Source: Mesocentrotus franciscanus
Taxonomy: Eukaryota; Echinodermata; Echinoidea; Camarodonta; Strongylocentrotidae
Direction: 5' to 3'
NCBI GenBank assembly: GCA_037976565.1
Contig: CP137680.1
Coordinates: 22,769,533-22,833,532, forward strand
Length of the DNA stretch: 64,000 bases
Made by a program: the position numbers and the translations under genes. Shown one piece after another: positions 54,090 to 64,000 of this stretch (position 1 is its first letter; the number at the start of each line of letters is the position of its first letter). The notes beneath the pieces were generated by a model. It was not told the DNA's origin, made no database searches, and worked only from the letters and a program-made list of their open reading frames with translations.

Positions 54090-57000
54090 CTATGAACAGG
54101 AAGGAAGGAATGAGAAAGGAGGAAAAGGTATTTAAGAAAGAAAAAAAAACAGAATTTCGAGGGTGTAGCGGCACCCCATTTGGGAAAAACGCTGCACTAC
54201 ATCAGACACTAGCCTATATAAGTGTTGGGTCTTCAATATTGAATTTTGTGTTAATGTCACAGTATACATACTTCAAACAAAAGCTGAAACAGCAGTGTCA
54301 GAAAGGAAGGGGGCGAAAATTTTACCGACAATTTTTTCTTCTCAGGAATATTGATTTCAAATTTCCTGCTGGCCTTCCCACTTACCCGGGTTCGTATGAC
54401 GGAGTTTCATGGTGGTTCATCCTAAAAAGCTATTTTCACCAACAACAAAATCTTCTATAGGAGGGAGGGTTCTTGAACATTCAGACCTTATATGTTGTAT
54501 TGTGTCAGATTGTAAAAGGTTTGTGCCAATACAAAAGTCTTGCCGGACTTACCAACACCCATGAAGCAGCAAGCAACTATTGATTGAAGTGTGCTAGCCA
54601 TTCCTTTAGGGGCTGTGCTGTTAGCGAAGGCCGTAAACATGGGCCACGCAAGACCGTAGGTGATCCCATGTAGGAGCTGCACCGGTAGAATAAACCAGGG
54701 GTTGTACACAAACGAGTAGCTAAAATATCTGATAGCGTAGGCTATTAGCGTCATGTACATCACACCTATTAGCGAAGGAAAATCGGATATCATAAATTTT
54801 TATATACTGACAATATAAAACTATTATTTTGTACAAAGTATCGAGAAGTTGAAGACAAAAAAGTTAAATTTTGGGAAGCATGGGAAACATATACGGGAAC
54901 AGTTTCGCCAGTGGGGCAAATGATTGGTAATTTTAATAGTGTTACGTCTTCTATAGATAACATACTAGGCCCATATACTCATTGATAGAGATATATTTTA
55001 CAATCACCCCATTTACCGCGACAGATGCAAACAAAAAACAGTTTAAGTCCCCTTGTAACTCGCTGCGCCTTAGATTTAAGCACATCCATCTGTCCACAGT
55101 GTTTGCCCCTTTTTGAAATCATGGGGATGACAACTGACCCGATTAAACCCCATAATCGATGCTCCTATATAATTAACGTCGATATAAAATACATGAATGA
55201 GGAGAACACGAAAGTGATATCAGCAATGGTGACGTGTGTGCCACAGGTCAACTTACTTGGTCCAATGATATCATTTAGAAGCCGCCTTAAATGTATAGCC
55301 ATCTCGCTGAATGCCCCCGATGGTGGATCATGTGCCACAGAGCAGCATAATAGTTACCATAAATTTGACAGGAACCAGTAGTACATGCATTACCAACACG
55401 CTAGATAGTTACCCCATAGAAATATACGAAAGTAATGAAGTGTTGGTAGAATATGTGTCACAGGGCAACACGTCCTCTAAATTCATCAGAAACTCGATCG
55501 TCCTACCTGCATACCCAAAATACGGTTAAACGGTTATCAGCAATGGTGGAGGTGTGTCCCACAGGGCAATGTCCTAGGTCCTTTGATTTAATCACCGTCT
55601 TACCTGCGTACCCGACACGCTTGATGATCGCTCCTGAGAAATACATGAACGGGATTTCAGCGACAGCGGTCAAGGTGATAGCCAGACCCAGGAGTAGGTA
55701 AGAGCTGTCGAGTTCTTTCATGAAGATGAATACATAGGTGAAGGTCAGGATGAAGGAAATACCCGTCACGAACACCACGAAGAGAAAGAGGATCACTTCT
55801 CCATCGCACAATACGGCCTTGATTGGAAAATTGCGATATGGATGATAAAAAAGACTACAGCAATTTTGATGATATATATGTACGTGTATTTAACATAAAA
55901 ACTAATTTTCTTGGCCATAGGAAATTAGACATGTTTGACAATCCTTTTAATGACTGACAAAACACATCTGAAATTAGAACTGTCTGCCTGATAGATGAAC
56001 AAATGAATGCCTTTTTGTTATTGTCTCTTTACATTCTAATTCTCCTCCACCTTGAATGATTTTTTTCCATTTGGGGTATGTCAAGAACATTCTAATCCTA
56101 AAATAACGGATGACAAGTGTAAAGACTTGATGGAATATTGTACAAAATTATTAATTTACATTAGGCCTAATTTAGCTGTACTCGGCATAAATCTAATGCA
56201 CAAATCTTTGTTAAGTGCCTCGTTACAAATTAGTTCATTTACCTGTTACGAATAACTGTATTTCCATAGTCAGAATGCGAATTGCATACATTCCGTGTTG
56301 TTGGGTAGGACAAGCCATAATGTTTGTCCAACCTATTACAAATGAATGTATGCAATTCGCATTCTGACTATTGGAATACAAATATTCGTACTCGGGTGAA
56401 TGAAATAATTAGTAACGAGGCACCGAACAAAGATTTATATATTAAATCTGATTACATTACGAAAATGGTATATTAAATATTAAACTATCAATATTCCTCC
56501 TTTCTCAAGCAGTAATTTTAAAAAGTTTCGATTAGTAGGTTATTTTACCACGATTGCGCTCGTGCTTGTAAATCTCTGATGGAGGAGTTAGGAATAGAAT
56601 TAAAACTACAAACCTGTAAATTTTTCTTCATAGCTTCGGGTTTCTTGTGATCGGGAAGCTTCATATGAAGAAAGATTGCGAGACAGATGAACATCCCGAT
56701 GAGATACATGATGAAGGCAGGCTCCAACCGGTCTGTCTTGGCGTTGGTAAGGTGAGTGTAAAGATCGACGGCCGCCCCACTCAAAAGGGCAAAGAGCCCC
56801 CAGCTTACGGCACCCCATACTCGGTTCTTCCGTAGTCGGCTCTCTTCCCTATGCAAGGTCAGATGGAGAGAAAAGTTGGGAGTAAATTCGAGTATGAATT
56901 TGGAAGAAAGACGGTATAAGAAGAGATGAGAGAGAACCAGAGATTGAAAGTAAAGTACATCATTTTGAGATAGAGAGACCAAGAGCGAGAGAAAGAGAGA

Positions 57001-60000
57001 GAGAGATAGATGGAGAGAGAGAGGGGGAGAGAAAGAGAAGGAGAGAGCAAGAGGGAGAGAAAGAAAGGGGTAAGAGAATGAACTGGGATGGGAAAATTGT
57101 GTTAAAGAAATAGCTGGGACAAAGGATGACTAGGAAAAATAGATAAGACTTTGTAAATTAAGAGGTGATGAAGACAAAAAGTGAGGAGTGATGAGAGAGA
57201 AATCGAAAAAGAAAGAGAAAGATAAAGAGAGATAGAGAGAGAGTGAGAGAGAGGTGGGTGTGTCAAATTGAAAGAGAGAGAGAGAGAGAGAGAGAGAATG
57301 AGAGATAGCGAGGGGTGGAGAGAAAGAAAAAAAAGGAATGAAAGGATGAGGGACGAAGAAAAATAGACAGAGAGCGTGAGGGGAATGATATACCATTCAG
57401 AAATAAAAGGATCTATCCCAACTTTCTAAAGCTGGTTTTCTTGAAGTCGGCCAAAGATCAAAACAACTCGTATTGCATCACGTGCATAAAATTTATCATA
57501 CTAGGTCGAATCGTTATATTCGATCCAACTTCGATCTTTACTGACGTTCATGATTATAATTATACAAGAAATAGCCGATTCAACTTTAACTTATCAGAAA
57601 GAGTAGGTAGTATTGGAAATTCGTTTTATTACAATGCCATAAAACATTGGAATTCCCTTCCCAATGGTGTAAAGGAAATAGAAAACTATGCTTAATTTAA
57701 GAGGAAATTAAAGGAATACCTAATAATTGAGAGTCAGAGAAGAGAAGTGAATGACATGTTATATGATTGAAATTTATATTCTTCTGCCGGTTCATACTTT
57801 TTCATTTTGTATATACTTATGTTTTTGTACGTTATAGAAATTCTACAAATTCATCATTATTTTCCTCTTCTTCCTCCTCTTTTTCTTCTTCTCTTTCTTC
57901 TTTTTCTTCTTGTACTTATTATCATTTCTATCATCAGTTTAATGTTGTTATTATTATTATCTTTAATAAGTAATTATTTTTATTGTTCTTATTTGTCTGT
58001 AAATATTACTATTTTAACTTATTAATTTTGTACATGTCTGTAGGGGACCCCACTGGAAATAAGCTCTCGAGCTTTCATGGGTTATCCTGTTCAAGCTGAC
58101 TTATTTTTGATCTGTTATTATTGTATATGTTGGAAGCTTGTCGAATAGAAATCAATAAATCAATCAATCAAATAAGAGGATTTGACAAAAAATAAGTTAA
58201 TTGCACTTTGTGCGGATTTTGCTAATCTGTTGTCTGAAGTATTGGTACAGCCCTAACGACCATTCACTCTTACCCTTGATGAGCTCCATGGTGAGAGAAT
58301 CAAAGAACATAAGAGTGTTGCAGTTGAATGCCACTCCCAACGTCGCAAAGACAATACATATCGCAAACGTTATACCCTGACGCGGGTTAGGAACGTTCTT
58401 TGTCGCACACTGGCAGCATTCAGACTGCAGGCAAGAACTACTAATATTCTTTTCAGTTTGTTGGACGGAGGGTTGAATCGCAAATTCTGTCTCGTTTTCT
58501 GCTCCTCCAATGACTGAGTATCCTGTTGGTGACGCGCATGATATTCCATACAAGGTCAGTGTGCCTTTGGGGATGTCCACAGAGGGGCGATTCTCAGTCC
58601 CGGGACAGGGGCTACATTTCCAGCCTCCTGCCTCTCTCAAACAGGAAGCAAATGTACCTTTGTGGTTGCTGGATAGCATCCCAGCCGCACACAGATCTGT
58701 ACACTCCAACGACGCATTACTCCCTCTCGCATCATGCCACACCACTTGGCGGTCCACCAATGCGACATCATCACACATGAGATGGTAGTTGTTCCAATCT
58801 GTGGTATCCTCGGCGCAGTTCTCGGTCACCTCCTGCACTAAGGAGTCCGGGGACACCCCTGTCATCAGAGGCACGAAGAGGAAGATGAAGTAAACAATAC
58901 CAGCCCCGCTGATGGCGATGCTGGTGGCTAGTCGGTGCTTGCTGTATCTATCTGCAAATGTTCCCCAAAGAGGACTGCAGATAAAGGTGAGAATAGGCTC
59001 CAAGGAACGGAGAATACCCACCTGCCATACCGAGAGACCAATGTGAATAAAGTACACGGAGATGTATGGCAGCATGCAGGCAAATGCTGTAAATGAAAAG
59101 AAAATGAACAAGGAAACCAAATTTAGAGTCAAACCTAATTTAGCCATCACTTGTTTCAATTTTTTAATTTTTTTTTTAAACATGTGTTAAAGTAGAACCT
59201 GTCTGTAGAGTCGCTTTGTTTGTCTCTCTGGTACGGTCTTTCTATACAAGCGTGTACTATTTCTTCTTTGATTATCCTGGCTTTATTACCTCGGGTAGCC
59301 GTTGTTAACTCATAGTGCATTTCGATAGCGTCTTCCATTGAGCAAGAAGGGTGAGAAATGAACATTTATGAGTTAAAGTCCGTTTGGCTCTAAGCAGAAG
59401 CAAATCCTACTAGTACTGACACTGACCCATGACTGACCAAACTTGGGTCGAGACAGAGCTTAGATAAGATATGCACCGGGCAAGGAGTCGATCTCTCAAT
59501 TCTCAAGTGTGGAAGCTATTAAACAACGGTGCTCTGTGAAATGATAAAATACATTTAAGTATTGTGGGTAGGTGCAATAATTAAAATACATGGATAGCCA
59601 ACTATGAAAGCTAGCCAGTAGGAGTTGAAATTAAGTTTGTACAATGGTTTTTAAAAAAAACATCAATAGACCCTGGAAAGAAATCATTATCATGCTAATC
59701 ACGCTAGTTAATACATCTTTACTAAGGTATTATAAAGCATCATGTAACAGTTACAAATGTTCGGTGTTTTATCTAGTCATAATCCCATAATTCAGAATAG
59801 TCACTTTAGGCTAATATCGTGATTATATTTTAAATGTAACCGCAATATTTTGTAAAAACGTCATGGTGATTAAGCTAAAAGAGTTCGAGGAAAAGAAGAG
59901 ATCCCGTTACGCTCCCAACTCATTCTTATTACGCACCCACCCTCTCTCTCTCTCTCTCTATCTCTGACTCTATCAATCTCCCAGACTCTTCACACACACA

Positions 60001-61652
60001 CACACATTTTCTCTGAAAATAGATCAGCTTTTTAACTCCAATAATGCACGAACACGTTTAAACTTAGTAAAATTCTGTCAAAAAATAATGCTTCGTTTTC
60101 ATTAATTTAAGTATACATCAAATGTTATGAGTTCAATATTACCTTCATGTCTTTTTTTTTTGTTTTATATCAAATTATTAAATTGATATCAAGAATGTTT
60201 TCATTATTTACATTTCATTAATTCATTAATTCAAATAACAATTTACTGGTGCCAGTAACATTCTTTTTCAATTGCTTCCATTAATTTTGTCATTAACTAT
60301 CATTACGATTATTATTATCAGTATTTTTATTATTATCATTATTATTATTATCATCGTATTTTTTCATCACTATCGTCGTTAGTGCTAATTTTATTGATTA
60401 ACATTAATTCGATTTGAATTGTATATTGTACAATGTTAAATTGACAAATTCCAACTGATCGTAAACTTCTCCAATACCCCAATGTGGGTGACATGAGAAT
60501 AAATTGTCATTGTCATTGTCATTGTCATTGTCTCGGTCTCGACTTCTTTCTACTTATTACTCTCTCTCTCTCTCTCTGTCTGTGTGTGTGTGTGTGTGTC
60601 TCTCTCTCTCTCTCTCTCTCTGTATGTGTGTGTGTGTCTCTCTCTCGCTCTCTTTCTTCCGCTCTATTCATGCTCAATTCACACTCTGTCTTCACCTCCC
60701 CCCTTCTTTTCATACCGATTCCATTCTTTATCATCAGACATTATAATGTTCCATCGCCACGGTTGCCAGAGAAACAACTGGGTTTTCTACTATTTCTGGC
60801 ATTTTCGATTATTTCTTCCTCAATTGCGTTTCTTTATCGATGCCGCCTGCAAGACATATAACTTAATTGACACATCTATCACCGACATATTGACAGTTGC
60901 CTATCAAGACCGAAACGGGAGATCTTTGTTTTCTAATAGAGTATAGTTAGGACAAGTGGGTGGAAATCGAATTACATCGGGATATCACACCCACGTGTTT
61001 TTGATCCGAGGCCAAAGACTTTTCAAAGTAAGAGCATGGTGTATATTCTATGCCTCGCCTCATGATTGGAAATATATCCAAACAATGAATACATTATAAT
61101 ATTGACTTTATAAAATCTTATAATGTCACCAGCGTCAACATCGAAGTACTTAATAAAACATATAATACGTAGCATAAATGTATTTTTAAAGACTAGAACT
61201 CTCGAGAATATATTACATACATCGTAAACTGTAAAAATAATGATGTTGAATTTTGCAGAATTCTGTTTACAAGTGTTTTAAAGACATTGTGCAGATTGAT
61301 ATGATTGAAGCAAAAAATTCATCGCTGGGTTCAGTAAAAGAGGAAATACGATACTCAACCAAATGAAAGCATATTCTAAATATATCACCATGTTCAGTTT
61401 ATTTTTTATTCGATAACCCTTTCTCATACTTGCCCTTTCCGAGACTTCACTTCATCGATTTTTTGCGTTGTTGCCTACAATGATAACTTGCTTATATCAT
61501 TTTAATTTTACCCCGTTGTCGTCATTAAATATATGTACGTAAGATTGAAATAGATGTCTCCGTCAAGAATGGAAATTTTATTGATTCTCTATTTCATATG
61601 GTTTGATTATTTTTCAAACAATCTTCAAGTGACTTCAACATAACAAAAGAGT

Positions 61653-61700
<48 letters not shown>

Positions 61701-61919
61701 TGAAAACGAAATACATACAGCTAGTCCTATCGGATATTGCTCAAACTTTCACTGACCCGTTTCTCTCATTTTTCTGCTTCTACAGGTATTAAAACCAACT
61801 TGATATCAGGGTGGAATTCCTCTTTTAAAAAATCCTGGATATGCCATGTACTTACCTCCAAGGTAGGCAAAGTAAACCATCTTGATGTGAAGAAAATCTT
61901 TGTCGATGCTACACGCCAT
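53791..61919 (-). CDS. MFSD6-like major facilitator transporter (6 exons, complete)
   Basis: Six exons (64, 813, 230, 214, 213 and 299 bp) join in phase to 1833 nt, 610 residues plus stop. Membership in the MFS_1-like / MFSD6 group is supported by the N-terminal pattern KMVYFAYLGAFACMLPYISV, VGILRSLEPILTFICSPLWG, FADRYSKHR (the loop 2-3 motif), the NRVWGAVSWG segment, and the C-terminal LLHGITYGLAWPMFTAFANS ... PKGMASTLQSI block. Twelve membrane segments are expected. A loop of about 160 residues within exon 2 holds twelve cysteines and three N-glycosylation sequons. The substrate is unknown; vertebrate MFSD6 proteins are plasma- or organelle-membrane proteins of poorly defined transport activity. 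It may be one of several paralogues, so no symbol is given. Confidence 0.88.
54553..54765 (-). CDS. MFSD6-like exon 5 (residues 441-511)
   Basis: Acceptor GCTAATAG, donor GTAAGT, 213 bp. Encodes the family's most conserved block: PVQLLHGITYGLAWPMFTAF and APKGMASTLQSIVACCFMGV. Confidence 0.88.
55604..55817 (-). CDS. MFSD6-like exon 4 (residues 370-440)
   Basis: Acceptor CAATCAAG, donor GTAAGA, 214 bp. Two membrane segments, VILFLFVVFVTGISFILTF and LLGLAITLTAVAEIPFMYF, the latter with the family's E-x-P-x(3)-F/S pattern. Confidence 0.88.
56190..56445. mobile_element. MITE family A, copy 2
   Basis: Long inverted repeats with AGTGCCTCGTTACAAAT at the left and a complementary AGTAACGAGGCAC at the right; the inner arms CATAGTCAGAATGCGAATTG and CAATTCGCATTCTGACTAT are almost perfect. 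Matches copy 1 at 1805-2055. Lies in intron 3 of the transporter. Confidence 0.78.
56614..56843 (-). CDS. MFSD6-like exon 3 (residues 293-369)
   Basis: 230 bp, donor GTTTGT. The acceptor is ambiguous: of several AGs, only the one giving AGAGCCGAC as first bases keeps phase with exon 2. Encodes RLRKNRVWGAVSWGLFALLS and a further membrane segment, PAFIMYLIGMFICLAIFLHM. Confidence 0.82.
56930..57330. repeat. GA-rich tract in transporter intron 2
   Basis: About 400 bp of AGAGAGAG-dominated purine sequence just upstream of exon 3. On the coding strand it is a very long pyrimidine tract leading into the exon 3 acceptor. Confidence 0.92.
57480..58176 (+). mobile_element. 5'-truncated LINE 3' end (CR1/L2-type)
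   Basis: The + strand reads VHDYNYTRNSRFNFNL, SERVGSIGNSFYYNAIKHWN, SLPNGVKEIENYA and, after a stop, FKRKLKEYLI. This is the conserved C-terminal end of CR1/L2-like reverse transcriptases. It is followed by a TTC-rich stretch and an AATCAATAAATCAATCAATC tail, the short-repeat tail of such LINEs. Intron 2 of the transporter, antisense. Confidence 0.75.
58274..59086 (-). CDS. MFSD6-like exon 2 (residues 22-292)
   Basis: Acceptor CATTTACAG, donor GTAAGA, 813 bp. Starts AFACMLPYISVYFIHIGLSV and includes the first three membrane segments with the FADRYSKHR loop motif. It continues with the cysteine-rich loop (about residues 98-258; Cys at 112, 126, 150, 154, 170, 179, 182, 205, 240, 245, 246, 248; sequons at 145, 219, 235), then FAICIVFATLGVAFNCNTLM. 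Confidence 0.9.
59940..60010. repeat. CT/CA simple repeat
   Basis: CTCTCT and ACACAC runs in transporter intron 1. Confidence 0.9.
60506..60660. repeat. TGTCAT, CT and GT microsatellites
   Basis: Five TGTCAT units, then alternating CTCTCT and GTGTGT runs in transporter intron 1. The Ser/Cys/Val-rich frames here are low-complexity artefacts. Confidence 0.92.
61658..61698. repeat. TA microsatellite
   Basis: About 20 TA units, 160 bp downstream of the exon 1 donor within transporter intron 1. Confidence 0.95.
61856..61919 (-). CDS. MFSD6-like exon 1 (start codon, residues 1-21)
   Basis: ATG at 61919-61917 in good context (AAA before, G after). Encodes MACSIDKDFLHIKMVYFAYL and one further residue, ending at donor GTAAGT in phase 1, exactly matching exon 2. 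Acidic/basic DKDFLHIK before the first membrane segment is the usual start of MFSD6-type proteins. Too short to appear as an independent open frame. Confidence 0.85.
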
Positions 61920-63889
61920 TTTGAAATGATTTGTTGTTGTTGATCCGCTACAAAAGAACTTATGCGGTGAAGTTAGATGGCTGATATTTCTGCAAGTTGG
62001 TTGAGTATGTCAGCACAGGTATTCTGGACATTGCATAGCCGACAGAAAGAATGGGTAAACATATTTGAAAATATAATAGTCAAAACAATTACTAGTAAAT
62101 CAAGCACATCATTTTATTGCCAAGATTATCTTAAAATACAGTTTCTCCTGTCTAAGAATGTCTTGGGCTAAATTAAAGGAAAGAAACTTTCCTTCAGAAA
62201 ATATGGCATAATCGTTTGAAATTTCTGTTTTCAAACTTCTTTGTCCGAAAGATACGTACCGTATGAAACGGGAACAATGGACATAATTTATCAATCACAA
62301 ATGCAATTACTTCTCTCCATTGAATTATGAATTATGAATTATTTTTCATGACATATGATGTTTATTCTATATTTGTTTTTTATTAAATTATTATTAAACC
62401 ACAATGGTCCATGTACCCTGGGCACCATCTGGCGTTTTTATATTTTTACCATTTTCAATATTGTATTCTATGTATTTTTTAAATTTGCTTGTAAAATGTA
62501 AGTATTCATCCATTGGCTGCTAATCACATTTTATGTTAAACCGTGAATAAATAAAATATCATATAAACATTTTGAAAAGTCCCCCAGTGGCGTAGCGTGG
62601 GTCCAGCTATTACGGGGAGGGAGGCCTAGCGTCATGAGGGAGGGGGCGATCATAATAGGGGGGGACATACGAATTAACAAGGCCGTCGGTAGGGGTAGAT
62701 CGAGAGGGGAGTATCGTCTTTACTTCACGTTATTCCCCCAATCTCCTTTTCTTTCGCTTGCTGTGTTTTTTCTATACTTTCCGCCTTTCGATGGGAACAA
62801 GGGGAGGGGGAGGGGGCTTGTCCCCTGTAATAAAGCCCCTGTTTCCAACGATAAATAGTTTGTGTGCTATTGATTGTGTTGCTTGTTTTGCCAAATATAC
62901 TACACAAAAATGACCTATTTTAGGTATGTACGTGTTTAGAGTACGTATGGCAAATGACACTATAATTTCGCGGTGTAACCGTCCTGTCTACGTTATACCG
63001 AGTTCGCTTTAAAGACCGTTTTTCATCATGAATTTCCACGTGTCCAAAGCTGAACCTAATTTAATCATATCGGTATATAGATTCTAAATATATAAGATTT
63101 ATTTCGACATCCCCGCCATCTGTGCCCGATGCCTCTTCAAACTGGCAAATAGGAGTTACGTCACTATACATTATGAAGAGCACTGACAGGACCTCACACA
63201 ATGACTATAATTTCTTGTAGGTTTGCCTGCAGTACTTTACATTCCTAGGAAGCGTGGTTCGTTGCTATGTGACGTCATCCTCTGACATCACATAACCTTT
63301 GACCTCTGTAACCCCTTTCCCCGGGGATCCTAGCAAAAACTGTCAGCCCATGAACTTGTTTTTTTTATTTCAGCTGTCGGCAATTGATCATATTTCTTTT
63401 ATTTTACAATCATACACTCGTTAATGGGAGTAAACTATAAGTAAACTATAAGTAAACTATAGTTTCTTTTAATAAAACATCTGATGTAAAGGGGGGGGGG
63501 TGAAAAAGAACACATTTTCGATTAGATATGAAATGACACATTATCGATAGGTAAATCCCTGAAAAAATGAGAAAAAACATAAATTTAGAGCGGAGTAGAG
63601 AAAGACACTTGCCACACATAAAGGGATCAGGATATGAGCAAGGCCAATTAGGTACATGCATGTATAAAACGTTACTACGGATTATTTGAATTGTATTATG
63701 GAAGTGTGAACGTAAATTGACTTAAACATATAATTTTATTTGATGTTTTGTCTTATTCAAGCCCTAGTAGGACTATAACATCTCTATGCGTTCCCAGAGA
63801 ACTTTGGATATTATTACTCCGGCAACCGTATGGCGTTCATTGTATGTAAGAAATACATGACAATGTGTCTTTAAGTTGTTGATATTCAT
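61920..63889. other. Upstream of the transporter; no gene seen
   Basis: Probable 5' UTR and promoter side of the transporter. A/T-rich, with a G-run/purine stretch at about 62600-62830 and 63489-63500. No TATA box, exon or RNA gene recognised. Confidence 0.4.
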
Positions 63890-64000
63890 GTGCCCCCCCA
63901 TGATCTCGGCCGTCGAATGTCCGATGAACACGAAAATTTGCATGTTTGTAGATACTCACGTAAGGAACAAGATGGTATAATTAATTTTTTCCTAATATGC
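63890..64000. mobile_element. Fragment of the piggyBac-like MITE, running off the right edge
   Basis: CCCCCCATGATCTCGGCCGT through AAAATTTGCATG matches the interior of 45933-46689 starting near 45985. The TTAA/CCCTAA terminus is not present at its left end, so it is truncated or rearranged. Confidence 0.6.

Noticed and set aside
54056..54460. 134-codon + strand frame beside transporter exon 6
   Set aside because: It overlaps the real exon in antisense and then runs through intron sequence.
55025..55701. Three + strand frames of 118, 72 and 82 codons near transporter exon 4
   Set aside because: Low family resemblance, partly antisense to exon 4. Short repeated words (GTGTGCCACAG, GTGTCCCACAGG) indicate local duplications of the exon's intron border, not a gene.
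1..64000. Search for a novel defence, secretion or biosynthetic system
   Set aside because: The window is ordinary metazoan nuclear DNA; the unusual content is structural (transposons, duplications, exon arrays), and no new multi-gene system is supported.

Overview
This is a eukaryotic nuclear window: spliced genes with GT-AG introns, many interspersed repeats, A/T-rich noncoding DNA and abundant simple repeats. The gene content is metazoan: acylglycerol kinase, an MFSD6-type transporter, and a secreted EGF/C-type-lectin protein. Together with the Penelope-like elements, tRNA-headed SINEs and many small inverted-repeat elements, this best fits a marine deuterostome. An echinoderm such as a sea urchin is my guess, but the species cannot be fixed from the sequence alone.

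Three protein-coding genes can be supported, all on the minus strand. (1) 1035-13840: twelve exons of acylglycerol kinase (AGK), from the start codon to about 45 residues before the expected C-terminus; the last exon lies off the left edge. All junctions are phase-compatible, but exon 5 carries a one-base deletion that breaks the frame. (2) 37156-46930: nine phase-compatible exons of an EGF / calcium-binding-EGF / C-type-lectin protein, whose 5' end was not found. Five of its exons are near-identical 132-bp cbEGF modules. (3) 53791-61919: six exons of a complete 610-residue MFSD6-like major facilitator with a cysteine-rich loop.

Between genes 1 and 2 lies a repeat-dominated block. At 15811-25895 is a large inverted duplication built on a dead Penelope-like retroelement (reverse transcriptase plus GIY-YIG endonuclease, with pseudo-LTRs). 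The two copies share frameshifts, so they were duplicated after inactivation. One copy also contains a 2.2-kb Helentron/Helitron-type insertion, for which the other copy serves as the empty site. Next to it (26354-26458) is a decayed copy of an EGF exon from gene 2, part of a duplication that also links 28.0-28.6 kb with 48.9-49.6 kb.

Other mobile DNA includes three LINE fragments, a tRNA-derived SINE family with at least six copies, a piggyBac-like TTAA MITE (45933-46689) with a second fragment at the right edge, and several other inverted-repeat elements, one with a clean 7-bp target duplication. Tandem and structural oddities include two minisatellites, an interstitial telomere-like tract, a 1.1-kb purine-rich degenerate tandem array, a 0.4-kb tandem duplication ending in a near-100-bp perfect palindrome, and many microsatellites. 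I found no bacterial-type operon, CRISPR array, rRNA or convincing functional tRNA. The strongest unusual signals are the inverted Penelope duplication, the Helentron-like insertion with its empty site, and two coding-exon splice donors that sit exactly at the 3' ends of antisense SINE copies.
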